Source: Syntrophomonadaceae bacterium (GTDB lineage: Bacteria; Bacillota; Dethiobacteria; DTU022). From it: a stretch of DNA of 59,590 nt. Position numbers and translations under genes: made by a program. The stretch is from the NCBI GenBank assembly GCA_007121075.1, contig SKMK01000058.1, positions 1 through 59,590 on the forward strand, given 5' to 3'. Shown here piece after piece: positions 1-8,039 of the stretch (position 1 is the stretch's first letter; every line of letters starts with the position of its first letter). The notes beneath the pieces were generated by a model. It was given only the letters and a program-made list of their open reading frames with translations, had not been told where the DNA came from and ran no database searches.

Positions 1-1817
1 TCGGCTACCGGCTTGTCCTGGTCATCCAGCAAGAGCAATGTAACGTCCAGATGCCTGTCATTGAGGCGCCCGCCCCTGGTGGAATAGGTGATGGACTCAA
101 CCCTGACCACACCCTCTACTGTAACTTCCTCCAGCGTGAAGTCGGCGGTGGTGTCGCTGTCAACGGTGACGGTCTTGGTTTCGCTATTATAACCAACCTT
201 GCTGGCAGTGATATCGTAAGTGCCCTCCTCAACATCGGATATTGAGTAAGTGCCTTCGCTATCAGTTTTGGCTGATTGGCCGGTTCCCTCGATGGTAACC
301 GTAGCGCCTTCTAAAGCATTACCCTCACTTGTAACCGTGCCCGACACCGTGTAAGACGGGGCAGGAGGGATGGCCTCCAGGGTGAAGTCCTGGGTAACGG
401 TAGCATCTTCTTCAACCGTTACTGTCGCTGTTTCAGAATAGTAACCGTCAGCAGAAGCTGTAACCTCCTGTTCTCCGGCCGGGACGTTCTCTATCACGTA
501 ATATCCATCTGCATCTGTTGTCGCTGATAAATCGGTTCCTTCGACAACAACAGTTGCTCCTTCAATGGCGCCTCCTTCATCTGCGACCGTCCCTTCGATA
601 TTTCCGGTTGCAGCTGGTTCAACATCGCCAACTTCCCTTACTGCCAGGTCAGCCCGAACCAAGCCATGTCCTTGATGGTTGGAATCAAGTCCCAAATCTT
701 CGGCTGTGTCTTGCAGGATTTTCCTTATCTCGACATTGGTCAAATCAAGGTTGACTGCCCAGGCCAGGGCCGCGACACCGGTTGCGTGCGGAGAAGCCAT
801 AGAAGTTCCGCTCTTTGTATCGTAATCATCATCCGGTATGGTGCTCAACACGCTAACGCCAGGTGCAATAAGTTCTACTGCCGGACCGGTGCTGGAAAAG
901 GATGCTCTATTGTCATTGATGGTGGAAGCTGCCACAGCAATAACCGAATCATAGGCAGCAGGATAACCAACATTATCTCCTCTGCCGGGAGGGTTGCCGC
1001 TGTTACCAGCTGCAGCTACCAGTAGATGACCTGCTTCGTATGCATCATCACAGGCATCCTTCATGGTAGTGGAACCGCTGCTGCTCCCCAGGCTCATGTT
1101 CAATACAGGGATGTCTTTCTCAACTGCCCACTCAATACCGCCCACCACAGAGCTTACTGAACCGCTTCCGCCGTCATCCAAAACCTTTACGGCATAGAGT
1201 CCGATTTCAGGGCCAACACCAACAACACCCACTTCATTATCCAGAGCAGCCACCGTGCCGGCTACGTGGGTGCCGTGGCCGTGGCCGTCAGAGCCCCAGT
1301 GGGTGTCATCAACAGTGTTTTCGCCGCCTAAAAGCTCAGGCAGGTCCTCGTGATCTTCATCTATACCGGTGTCCAGTATAGCCACACCTATTCCTTTTCC
1401 TGTCGAATCATTCCATGTCTCGAATGAGTACTCTTCATCCCCAAACATCCGGTCAATTCCCCAGGGCACTGTCTGGTCAAGAGCGTAAACCGGACCATCG
1501 GGCTCCACATACCTAACCCTGATGTTTTGGGCTAAAGCATCTGCTTGCTGTTGTTTCATACTGGCGGCAATAACATCAACAATGGAGAATTGCCTGTAAA
1601 TTTCACCGCCGTGGGCGCGAACCAGATCCTGCTCCGGAGGACCGGGCGCTTGATAAAAGCCAATAAGTACATCTACCTTTTCGTTTGCGGAAGAAAAAGC
1701 AGCGCCTTCGGGGTTGGCCACATCCCGGGCAAAAGATAGATTTGCCACGCCCATGGCAAAAAGCATCGCTGCAACGAGCAGGATTACCGTCCCTTTTCCT
1801 AAACTCTTATTTCTCAT
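1..1817 (-). CDS. Secreted subtilisin-like (S8) serine protease, 3' end cut by window edge
   Basis: Reading from the ATG at 1817 the frame stays open to the window start, so the C-terminus is missing. The N-terminus is a signal peptide (hydrophobic run, then SFA before RDV). An I9-like propeptide follows (about residues 45-115), then the S8 catalytic domain. The triad is visible: D149 in AILDTGID, H181 in GHGTHVAG and S339 in SGTSMASPH, with the oxyanion Asn in AAAGNSG. After the protease come two carboxypeptidase-regulatory-like beta-sandwich repeats (EGTVADEGGAIEGATV and SGTVTSEGNALEGATV) and the start of a third domain. It is probably an extracellular, self-processed protease with adhesive C-terminal modules. 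Start choice: AGGTGG lies just upstream of the ATG. It is transcribed from its own consensus promoter, downstream of the terminator that ends the SigI operon. Confidence 0.93.
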   Translation of the reverse strand, partial: MRNKSLGKGTVILLVAAMLFAMGVANLSFARDVANPEGAAFSSANEKVDVLIGFYQAPGPPEQDLVRAHGGEIYRQFSIVDVIAASMKQQQADALAQNIRVRYVEPDGPVYALDQTVPWGIDRMFGDEEYSFETWNDSTGKGIGVAILDTGIDEDHEDLPELLGGENTVDDTHWGSDGHGHGTHVAGTVAALDNEVGVVGVGPEIGLYAVKVLDDGGSGSVSSVVGGIEWAVEKDIPVLNMSLGSSSGSTTMKDACDDAYEAGHLLVAAAGNSGNPPGRGDNVGYPAAYDSVIAVAASTINDNRASFSSTGPAVELIAPGVSVLSTIPDDDYDTKSGTSMASPHATGVAALAWAVNLDLTNVEIRKILQDTAEDLGLDSNHQGHGLVRADLAVREVGDVEPAATGNIEGTVADEGGAIEGATVVVEGTDLSATTDADGYYVIENVPAGEQEVTASADGYYSETATVTVEEDATVTQDFTLEAIPPAPSYTVSGTVTSEGNALEGATVTIEGTGQSAKTDSEGTYSISDVEEGTYDITASKVGYNSETKTVTVDSDTTADFTLEEVTVEGVVRVESITYSTRGGRLNDRHLDVTLLLLDDQDKPVA

Positions 1818-1947
1818 TTCTTTCCCACCTTTTTTCTGAAAGGCTTATCTTCTCTTTTTTCTGGTGACAATTTGTTACTTTAAAAAGCATCCCTGGCTGC
1901 TTTTTTCCAGCATCCTAATCACCTTTCGATAGTAACTATGTGCATAA

Positions 1948-1976
1948 ATTATAAACGCGAATCGACGTTATGTCAA
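1948..1976 (-). promoter_or_regulatory. Consensus sigma-A promoter of the S8 protease gene
   Basis: The minus strand carries TTGACA, a 17-nt spacer and TATAAT, a perfect match to the housekeeping consensus. It lies about 130 nt upstream of the protease ATG. The long leader (about 1818-1940) has small inverted repeats, but I recognise no riboswitch class in it. Confidence 0.85.
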
Positions 1977-2102
1977 TTCACAAATAGTATAAATAATTAC
2001 AATAATGTTCTATTCTTTAACGCCACAGCGAACGGGAGGAGGCTTCAACAGTAATTCAGGATCCGGTTATAAAATGTGCGTTTAGAACAGCGTGAATTGG
2101 AC

Positions 2103-2124
2103 AAAAAAGGCAGTCACCACTGCC
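2103..2124 (-). terminator. Rho-independent terminator of the SigI operon
   Basis: On the minus strand GGCAGT, loop GGTG, ACTGCC is followed directly by six T. It lies about 120 nt past the stop of the lipoprotein gene and separates that operon from the protease promoter. Apart from this, the protease promoter and the leader, I see nothing in the 1818-2246 gap. Confidence 0.85.
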
Positions 2125-2246
2125 GTCTCCACGCTAAATAATTTGATCCGTACTGCTATTTTTTGCAATGGCTACAATTTAACAAGGCCCGTTTTTTTAA
2201 TGATTAGGCTTTTCTATTCCTATCCATAGATGTGATAATCACAATC

Positions 2247-2798
2247 CTAATCTACAGATTCTACAACCCTGTATAAGTTATCCATGGCCGGTTCATAATT
2301 TTCTTCCGGGGCAATTACGGTTATAAAGAAAGAACGCCCCCCGCTGGAAAAGGCAGCAGTACCTGCCTTGATTATTTCTTTTTCTCCGGCTAAAGCCTCG
2401 ATCAGCGTTACCTGATGTCCGTTTATCTCTTCTGTTCCCTTTTCAGTAATCGACCAGGCCCGGTAAAGGCTCGAGTTAAGCAGCAGCTGCGCTTCTGAAG
2501 CAAGCTCTTCCTGGTTCAAAACTTCCGGTACCATATAAAACACCAGCTGCATATCCTTGCGGGAAGTTTGTTCAAGGTGGATGGTAACTACACTGTCGCG
2601 GACTTTTTCTGTTTTAATTTCCATCTCTTGAGGATATTCAAACGAAAATTCATACATGCCTGAAGTATACCTCTGACCCCAATCATCCTGTGCCGGATCG
2701 TTTCCGGCACAGGATGTAATAATTAAGCCAAAGGCAATGAGGATAATAGACAGTAAGCTTAAGCTGCCATAACGTTTTAAAAAATTTAATTTAATCAT
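2247..2798 (-). CDS. Putative lipoprotein with PsbP/DcrB-like fold
   Basis: This is a 183-residue exported protein. Basic residues and a hydrophobic segment end in a lipobox (IITSC, Cys about residue 30), so it should be membrane-anchored on the outer face. The mature part (YEFSFEYPQEM, a central HQVTLIEA strand, then RSFFITVIAP and a C-terminal helix) resembles the PsbP/DcrB/Mog1 sandwich often annotated as a hypothetical lipoprotein. That assignment is pattern-based and no function is known. Its ATG abuts the TAA of the preceding DUF5667 gene, so the two are translationally coupled. It is the last gene of the sigI operon, followed by a strong terminator, and may be part of the SigI response. 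Confidence 0.7.
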   Translation of the reverse strand: MIKLNFLKRYGSLSLLSIILIAFGLIITSCAGNDPAQDDWGQRYTSGMYEFSFEYPQEMEIKTEKVRDSVVTIHLEQTSRKDMQLVFYMVPEVLNQEELASEAQLLLNSSLYRAWSITEKGTEEINGHQVTLIEALAGEKEIIKAGTAAFSSGGRSFFITVIAPEENYEPAMDNLYRVVESVD

Positions 2799-3536
2799 TT
2801 ACGGCCTTCCTCCACCTCCGGGAGCTCCACCACCAGCCGGGGCGTTGTTATTACCAGGAGGTCCTGTATCAATGCCCTCAGGCGGGCCGGGTATTATGTC
2901 ACCTGGAGGCCCCTGCTCCACACCTTCAGGCGGTCCAGGAGTTTTATCTGCCGGTGGGCCCGCATCAACATCTTCAGGTAGACCGGGAATTTCACCGTTT
3001 TCCTGATTACCTCGATTGCGGGCATCTTCATAGGCCTTCTGTGCTCTATCTAAAGCTTCTCCCAGTTTTATCATGGCCTTTTCCTGATTATCAAGAGCTT
3101 TTTGGGCGCCTTCTTTGGCTTCTTCCGGGAGTTCATCATCTTCCAGCATTTCTGTCAACCGAACTGATTTTTGTTCGCTGGACTCTATAACCAGCTCATA
3201 AACACGATCAAAATCCGGCTCATCTAATCCTTCCAGAAGTTCTCCCAATTCCCGCTCGTGCTCGGCATAAGCATCCAGGAGTTCATTAAAATCATCAGAG
3301 TTTCCGGCGTTCTCCATTGCCGCCAGCCTGCGCTCCGAGTATTCATTTTGGATCATTATTCTTTCTTCCAAATCCGCAGTCAGTTCATACTGGGCGTCCT
3401 CAACGGCCCGGGCTGCATCGTAGAATGGATCTTCAGGCGTTAACCCGGTTTCGGGCCCGCTGCCATCCAGAGCCCATACGGTCCCGCCAAAAAGCAGTAA
3501 AACAGCTGCCATTATGATCAGACCTTTTTTCAGCAT
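2799..3536 (-). CDS. Exported DUF5667-type protein with Pro/Gly-rich tail
   Basis: A signal peptide (MLKKGLIIMAAVLLLFGG, then VWALDG) precedes an acidic alpha-helical region (about residues 30-170) matching the DUF5667 pattern: PEDPFYDAARAVEDAQ and long amphipathic helices rich in E, R, L and A. The last 70 residues are a low-complexity Pro/Gly tail with repeated GPPEG / GPPGD units ending in Gly-rich sequence. The function of DUF5667 is unknown; such proteins often lie beside sigma/anti-sigma genes. A candidate SigI promoter lies just upstream (3576-3606), so it can be expressed apart from sigI-rsgI. The tail resembles that of RsgI next door. Confidence 0.75.
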   Translation of the reverse strand: MLKKGLIIMAAVLLLFGGTVWALDGSGPETGLTPEDPFYDAARAVEDAQYELTADLEERIMIQNEYSERRLAAMENAGNSDDFNELLDAYAEHERELGELLEGLDEPDFDRVYELVIESSEQKSVRLTEMLEDDELPEEAKEGAQKALDNQEKAMIKLGEALDRAQKAYEDARNRGNQENGEIPGLPEDVDAGPPADKTPGPPEGVEQGPPGDIIPGPPEGIDTGPPGNNNAPAGGGAPGGGGRP

Positions 3537-3575
3537 TGTTGTAACTCTCCTTTCGGTTCCTTCGGTTTAATATTT

Positions 3576-3606
3576 TATTCGTAACCAGATCGTTTTTTTG
3601 GTGGTC
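3576..3606 (-). promoter_or_regulatory. Candidate SigI-type promoter of the DUF5667 gene
   Basis: On the minus strand GACCACC runs into an A-tract (A7), and CGAATA begins exactly 18 nt after CCACC. The same arrangement, with the same spacing, lies upstream of sigI. The position is 40-70 nt before the DUF5667 start and after the rsgI stop. The match to sigma-I promoters (CGAA-like -10, C/A-rich -35) is from family knowledge and is not experimental. Confidence 0.7.
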
Positions 3607-3636
3607 TTATTTAGAATATAGCCACCAGATTAACTA

Positions 3637-4617
3637 CTATGGAGAGCCGGGGTTATTTCCCGGCGGGCCGGGAATATCTTCCGGCGATACGGGCTCTTCT
3701 TCAGGTGGGCCTGGAGTATCCACTTTAGGTCCTGGAGCCTGTTCCGGTTGTTCCGGAGTATCTGCAGGCACATCACCAGGTTTGGACGGATCAACCGCCG
3801 GCTCAGGCAGATCGTCAGTTTCAACCGGAACCGGTGTCTTTACAGCAGGTTTTCCGGCAGAGCGAAAGATACCTGCCGCCGGGGGAGTTTCCAAACTGAA
3901 TAACACCTCCGGGAGGGGCAAATCCACGTGCACTTTTTCACCGGTTTGATCCTGCAGTGCTTCAAACAACAAGTAGCGGTTTAAAGACATTCCTTCAGCA
4001 TCCGCTTTTTTCCTGGCCTGTTCGTCTGCTTTGTTTATCCCCATATAAGCAGAAACTTCCAGCTGCAGCAATTTTTCATCGATAATATCCGCCAGCATTT
4101 CCGAATCAACCCCGGCCCGTTCCGATTCAACCAGGGTGACGAGAACCAGGTTGTCTTCAATTTCCGGATCGAGGTAACCCTCTGTAACAGAGCGTTCCAG
4201 CAGCCACTCCAGGACAACTTCCAACCGGCTGTCACCGGGGCAATTTTCCACCAGTAAGCGGGCCTTCTCGTCCAGGGGCAGGCAATTTACCACCACCTGG
4301 TTTTCATCAAAAACCAACTCCAGTCTCGGGTTGATATCAAAGGCCAGATAACCGTACTGGTGATCAACGGGTTCAACCAGATCATTTTCAGGGCCTTCTA
4401 CCGGGATCAAGAAAAAAACTAAAATAATAACTGCCGCCAGGGATGCTGCCGCCGCAAGAACTTTGGGCCATGACGACAAAGGCTTGCTGCAAACTATTTT
4501 ATCTCCGGCCTCAATGGAACCTCCGGGATGGGGCACGTTGAGATAATCCCCGTCGGACGTAAGGAGGATCACTTTTCTTTTATCAACCTGCAGGACAATA
4601 CCCTCTACTATTTTCAG
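3637..4617 (-). CDS. rsgI: Anti-sigma-I factor RsgI family protein (CTG start proposed)
   Basis: This is a membrane-spanning anti-sigma factor that would hold SigI. It has a short N-terminal RsgI_N domain (IVEGIVLQVDKRKVILLTSDG), a single transmembrane helix (about VLAAAASLAAVIILVFFLI) and an extracellular alpha/beta domain (YGYLAFDINPRLELVFDE, typical of RsgI). It ends in a Pro-rich tail with PGPP units. The first ATG/GTG/TTG in frame is a GTG at 4572, which would cut the RsgI_N domain in half. An in-frame TAA sits right before a CTG at 4617, and GGAGGG lies 6 nt upstream of that CTG, so CTG initiation is likely. The start lies 13 nt after the sigI stop. It has no cellulose-binding or glycosidase domain of the kind seen in Clostridium thermocellum RsgI proteins; the Pro-rich tail may contact the wall. 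Confidence 0.85.
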   Translation of the reverse strand: MKIVEGIVLQVDKRKVILLTSDGDYLNVPHPGGSIEAGDKIVCSKPLSSWPKVLAAAASLAAVIILVFFLIPVEGPENDLVEPVDHQYGYLAFDINPRLELVFDENQVVVNCLPLDEKARLLVENCPGDSRLEVVLEWLLERSVTEGYLDPEIEDNLVLVTLVESERAGVDSEMLADIIDEKLLQLEVSAYMGINKADEQARKKADAEGMSLNRYLLFEALQDQTGEKVHVDLPLPEVLFSLETPPAAGIFRSAGKPAVKTPVPVETDDLPEPAVDPSKPGDVPADTPEQPEQAPGPKVDTPGPPEEEPVSPEDIPGPPGNNPGSP

Positions 4618-4630
4618 TTAAATCCCTCCT

Positions 4631-5326
4631 TCATCCGCCAGATCCCGCATCCGCCAGCTCCCGGGCATATTCCTGGAGGTGAGGAAACTCATTTTCCGAC
4701 AACAGCAGGGCGAGCGCAATAACGTAAATACGGCCCCGCTCCAGTATTCGCGGTGTTAACCCGGTCTTTTCACAAAACCTGCGTATGGGCAGTTTTCCGT
4801 TTGTATTCAGGTAATCAATTAAATCCTGGTTTTCAGCCATGATCCTGGCCGCCCGTTTCAATTTTTCCCTGGTTTCCCTGTGCTTTGGCTGGGCTTTGAC
4901 CAGCATCTCAAAGGTAATATCATGTTTATTTAAAAGCCGTTTGTAGGCTTCGACTTCCTGCTTCCTTTCATTTTGCTCCCAGTCTTCCTCAACTGCGGTA
5001 TGTGACAGAAAATCATCGCCGGGCATAACCACCAGGCTGTGTTTTCCCGCCCGTCGAAAATAATCAACCAGTCTTCTCCTGATGACCAGCCTGGACAAAT
5101 TTTCAAAGGAATCACCCCTGGCTTCCCGGTAAGCATCGATTGATTCATTAAAAGCAATTAAGGCGATGCTCAGTTCTTCATCCTGCCCCCACTCCAGGGA
5201 ACGCCGGCAGATCTTCTGGGCTTCCTTTAATATAAAGGGGTGGTAGTGGCTGATTAGCTTTTCCCTGGCCTGTTTTTCACCCGATACCGATAACTCAAGC
5301 AGCTGTTTTAATTGGTCCTGGTTCAA
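4631..5326 (-). CDS. sigI: RNA polymerase sigma factor SigI
   Basis: This is an alternative sigma-70-family factor of the SigI type. Region 2 is visible (LISHYHPFILKEAQKIC, IALIAFNESIDAY, then a long helix with RRRLVDYFRR), followed by the SigI C-terminal DNA-binding region (LPIRRFCEKTGLTPRILERGRIYVIALALLL). Two starts are possible: GTG at 5338, which overlaps its own Shine-Dalgarno, and TTG at 5326, which has GAGGTGA about 8 nt upstream. I chose the TTG. The neighbour rsgI encodes its anti-sigma factor. A candidate SigI promoter at 5422-5452 suggests autoregulation. Known SigI factors respond to heat or extracellular polysaccharide; the signal here is unknown. Confidence 0.9.
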   Translation of the reverse strand: MNQDQLKQLLELSVSGEKQAREKLISHYHPFILKEAQKICRRSLEWGQDEELSIALIAFNESIDAYREARGDSFENLSRLVIRRRLVDYFRRAGKHSLVVMPGDDFLSHTAVEEDWEQNERKQEVEAYKRLLNKHDITFEMLVKAQPKHRETREKLKRAARIMAENQDLIDYLNTNGKLPIRRFCEKTGLTPRILERGRIYVIALALLLSENEFPHLQEYARELADAGSGG

Positions 5327-5421
5327 GGCAGGAATCACCTCTTCTCTGAATAAGAGTTCGGTATCGTCATTAAATCATCCTTCCGGGTTAAAATTGAGGT
5401 ACTGTTGTTCCCCTATCTTAG

Positions 5422-5452
5422 TATTCGTTAAAGCTCTGCTTTTTTGGTGGTC
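5422..5452 (-). promoter_or_regulatory. Candidate autoregulatory SigI promoter upstream of sigI
   Basis: On the minus strand GGACCACC is followed by an A-tract (A6), and CGAATA begins exactly 18 nt after CCACC, matching the copy before the DUF5667 gene. It lies about 100 nt upstream of sigI. Together with the amidase promoter on the plus strand, it is the only signal I see in the 5327-5786 gap. Confidence 0.72.
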
Positions 5453-5718
5453 CCGGGAGCAGTATTCAAAATGATGGCCAGGTTAAATGGAGATCTTGGT
5501 TTTTAATGATTATTTTTGCCGGCAACGCAAATGGTTTGGCTTTGGAATACTTGAAATTTTATTACTAATCCGTTAATATTGAGATACAGGTTGACGGCTT
5601 CCTCATTTCATCATTCCTGGCAGGGTTTATTAAATTGTATTCTGCTTCTAATTAAAAATCTCACTTCGTAATTCAACCCTTGTCCGAGAATAAAACAATT
5701 CAGAAAGCACTTTTTTTA

Positions 5719-5747
5719 TTAACACAGCACATACCGGAAATTATATT
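5719..5747 (+). promoter_or_regulatory. Sigma-A promoter of the amidase gene
   Basis: TTAACA, a 17-nt spacer and TATATT lie 40 nt upstream of the amidase ATG, which has GAGGGTGA as ribosome binding site. Confidence 0.65.
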
Positions 5748-5786
5748 ACATACCGGGAGCCGAATTTTTGCTGAGGGTGAATAACA

Positions 5787-8012
5787 ATGAAAAAGATTTT
5801 GTTGGCCATTTTGATTATCGCCATAGCGGGCGTATCAGCTTATATGGTTTATCAGGCCAGAATTATAGATCTTGTTATTAATGATAAACTGATTGAACTC
5901 GAAGACCCGGTAATAATAGAGGAAGAAGTAATATTTGTTCCCGCAAAGCCCGTCTTTGAAACACTGGGCGCTTACACAAGGTGGGATTCAGGCAATGAAG
6001 TGTTCTCCGGCAGCCTTGGCGAATTTGAGGTATATCTTCCTGCAGGGAGTCACGAAGTAACAGTTGACGGTGAAACTGTTACCTGGGAAACGCCGGTAAA
6101 ACTGGTTGACGATACAGTTTATGCCCCCGTAGAACCGACTGCGGAAGCGCTGGGAGCTTTTGTGGAATGGGATGAAGAAACTAGAGAGGTAATCATTTCC
6201 ACACCAAAAGAATTTGATCCGGAAGTAGGCGAAGAGCAAGAGGGGCCACTTTTACATGTTTCTTATCCGCCCACATACCAGATCAGCTATTATGCAGATT
6301 CTTTATTTGTCTTTGGTACAATCCAGTCTTATTCGCAGGTTGATGTAACCGTAAACGGAGAACCGGTGGATATGTTAAACCGGAAAACCGGAAACTTCCT
6401 TACCATGGTTGATATTCCCCGCGGTGAAGAATATACCGTCAGGGTAGAAGCCAGTGACGGTGTTGACACCACTACGGTTGAAAGAACGGTTCTTTACCCG
6501 GAAGGTCTGGAGACCATGCCGGAAGAACCCCTGGAAATTCACTCCACCCATTTAATACCCGGAAAGGACCAAATTTTAAACCCGGGTGACACCTTGAGGA
6601 TAGTGGCCCGGGGCAGTCCGGGCGCCACGGCCTATTATCAAATTGGTCAAGGCAGTTATGTTCAAATGACAGAACTAGAATATCCTACCGGCCCCCCGGG
6701 GAGAGGCGGCATTTATAGCGCCGTGTACACAGTAGGCGCTTACGACGCTCCTGCTGAAGGAGTATCTGATACTATGCCTGTTACGGTAATTTTAGATAAA
6801 GGCGGGGAACAGGTCAGCCGTGAATTGCCGGGCCATGTGGCATTCTTTTCCAATCTACCCTATAAAGTTTTAGAGGTTAAAGATGAATCTGAACTGAAAT
6901 TCTCGGGCTGGTTTAGAATTATCCGCGATGATTCTTACCAAATATATTCCGACACCCGGGGCGGCACCGGTTACCCCGACAACGTTGCCAGTTACCTGAC
7001 TGAAGGAACCCGATTTGAAGCGGTGGGCGCCTCAGGTAACTATTACCGGGTAAAGCTTGAAGAAAATGAAACCTACCTCCTTCATAAAGATGCAGCCCGG
7101 GAACTGGAAGACAAAGATTTCCTGGACCCGTCCCTGACCAGTGTCGAAGTATCAGAGGCCGGCGGAAAGGTAAGCCTGCGCCTTAACGCCGACGAAAGAT
7201 TTCCCTTTCTTGTTGACAGCGGGACAAATCAGCTGAAAATCAGGCTGTACGGAGTAGACAGGGCTGAAAATCTGGAAATGCCGGAAATGCCCGCTTCAGT
7301 GCAAGAATTAAGCCTCGAGCCCATGGCAGGGGAGCCCAATGCCTTTGTATTAACGATCCAGCTTGATCAAGCCTTTACCGGTTTCAGCCCCTCCTGGGAA
7401 GGTACAGCTCTGACATTTGATCTCGACAAACCGTCCCGGGTAGATGGAGAAAATCCCCTACAGGGCAAAACCATAGTTATTGATCCCGGGCACGGAGGGG
7501 AAGACCCGGGGGCACCCGGGCCGGGTGATCTTTATGAAAAAGACGTGGTGCTGGACATGAGCCTTTATTTACAGGAGCTCCTGCTGGAAGAAGGTGCGGA
7601 AGTGATCATGACTCGCACCGAAGACGTAGACGTGGACCTTTATGATCGCCCCAAAACAGAATTTATAGATGAGACCGATTTTTTCATAAGCGTTCACGCC
7701 AACGCCCACGGCCACGGCGCAGATGCAGTAAATACCCACGGGATAATGACCCTTTACAACTATGATCATAACGAGAAACTGGCCGATATCATGCTGGATA
7801 CGGTGACAGAAGAAATGGACTTGCCGGCGCTGTACACCTGGAGAAGAAATATTGCGGTAACCAGGCACACCCAGTTCCCCTGCGTTTTAGTGGAAGCCGG
7901 CTATATGATGCATCCTGAAGACAACTGGTATATCTTTCATCCCAGAGGGCAGCAGCAATTCGCCGCGGCCATGATGGAGGGCATTAAGGAGTATTTCCTT
8001 TCCTTTGAGTAG
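5787..8012 (+). CDS. Multidomain N-acetylmuramoyl-L-alanine amidase (Amidase_3)
   Basis: This is a cell-wall hydrolase that cleaves the bond between MurNAc and L-Ala in peptidoglycan. Order of parts: N-terminal signal/anchor helix (residues 4-24); a copper-amine-oxidase-N-like stalk domain (about 30-140, with two VPAKPVFETLGA / APVEPTAEALGA repeats); Ig-like strands (about 160-240); an SH3-like module (about 375-450); an AMIN-like domain (about 455-555); and the catalytic Amidase_3 domain from residue 559. Zinc ligands are H569 (DPGHGG), E584 (YEKD) and H637 (SVHAN), and the catalytic Glu is E703 (LVEAGY). At 741 residues it is long for the family because of the N-terminal modules. It stands alone, divergent from the sigI operon, with its own promoter and a good GAGGGTGA site. 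Confidence 0.93.
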   Translation: MKKILLAILIIAIAGVSAYMVYQARIIDLVINDKLIELEDPVIIEEEVIFVPAKPVFETLGAYTRWDSGNEVFSGSLGEFEVYLPAGSHEVTVDGETVTWETPVKLVDDTVYAPVEPTAEALGAFVEWDEETREVIISTPKEFDPEVGEEQEGPLLHVSYPPTYQISYYADSLFVFGTIQSYSQVDVTVNGEPVDMLNRKTGNFLTMVDIPRGEEYTVRVEASDGVDTTTVERTVLYPEGLETMPEEPLEIHSTHLIPGKDQILNPGDTLRIVARGSPGATAYYQIGQGSYVQMTELEYPTGPPGRGGIYSAVYTVGAYDAPAEGVSDTMPVTVILDKGGEQVSRELPGHVAFFSNLPYKVLEVKDESELKFSGWFRIIRDDSYQIYSDTRGGTGYPDNVASYLTEGTRFEAVGASGNYYRVKLEENETYLLHKDAARELEDKDFLDPSLTSVEVSEAGGKVSLRLNADERFPFLVDSGTNQLKIRLYGVDRAENLEMPEMPASVQELSLEPMAGEPNAFVLTIQLDQAFTGFSPSWEGTALTFDLDKPSRVDGENPLQGKTIVIDPGHGGEDPGAPGPGDLYEKDVVLDMSLYLQELLLEEGAEVIMTRTEDVDVDLYDRPKTEFIDETDFFISVHANAHGHGADAVNTHGIMTLYNYDHNEKLADIMLDTVTEEMDLPALYTWRRNIAVTRHTQFPCVLVEAGYMMHPEDNWYIFHPRGQQQFAAAMMEGIKEYFLSFE

Positions 8013-8039
8013 AGATCCTGATCAAATTAAGAATTTCTC

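Noticed and set aside
51-1025. Plus-strand open frames across the protease gene
   Set aside because: They are antisense to a protein with an intact catalytic triad and have no recognisable domains.
1818-1940. Possible riboswitch in the protease leader
   Set aside because: Short inverted repeats only; no conserved core of a known class (c-di-GMP, SAM, others) could be matched.
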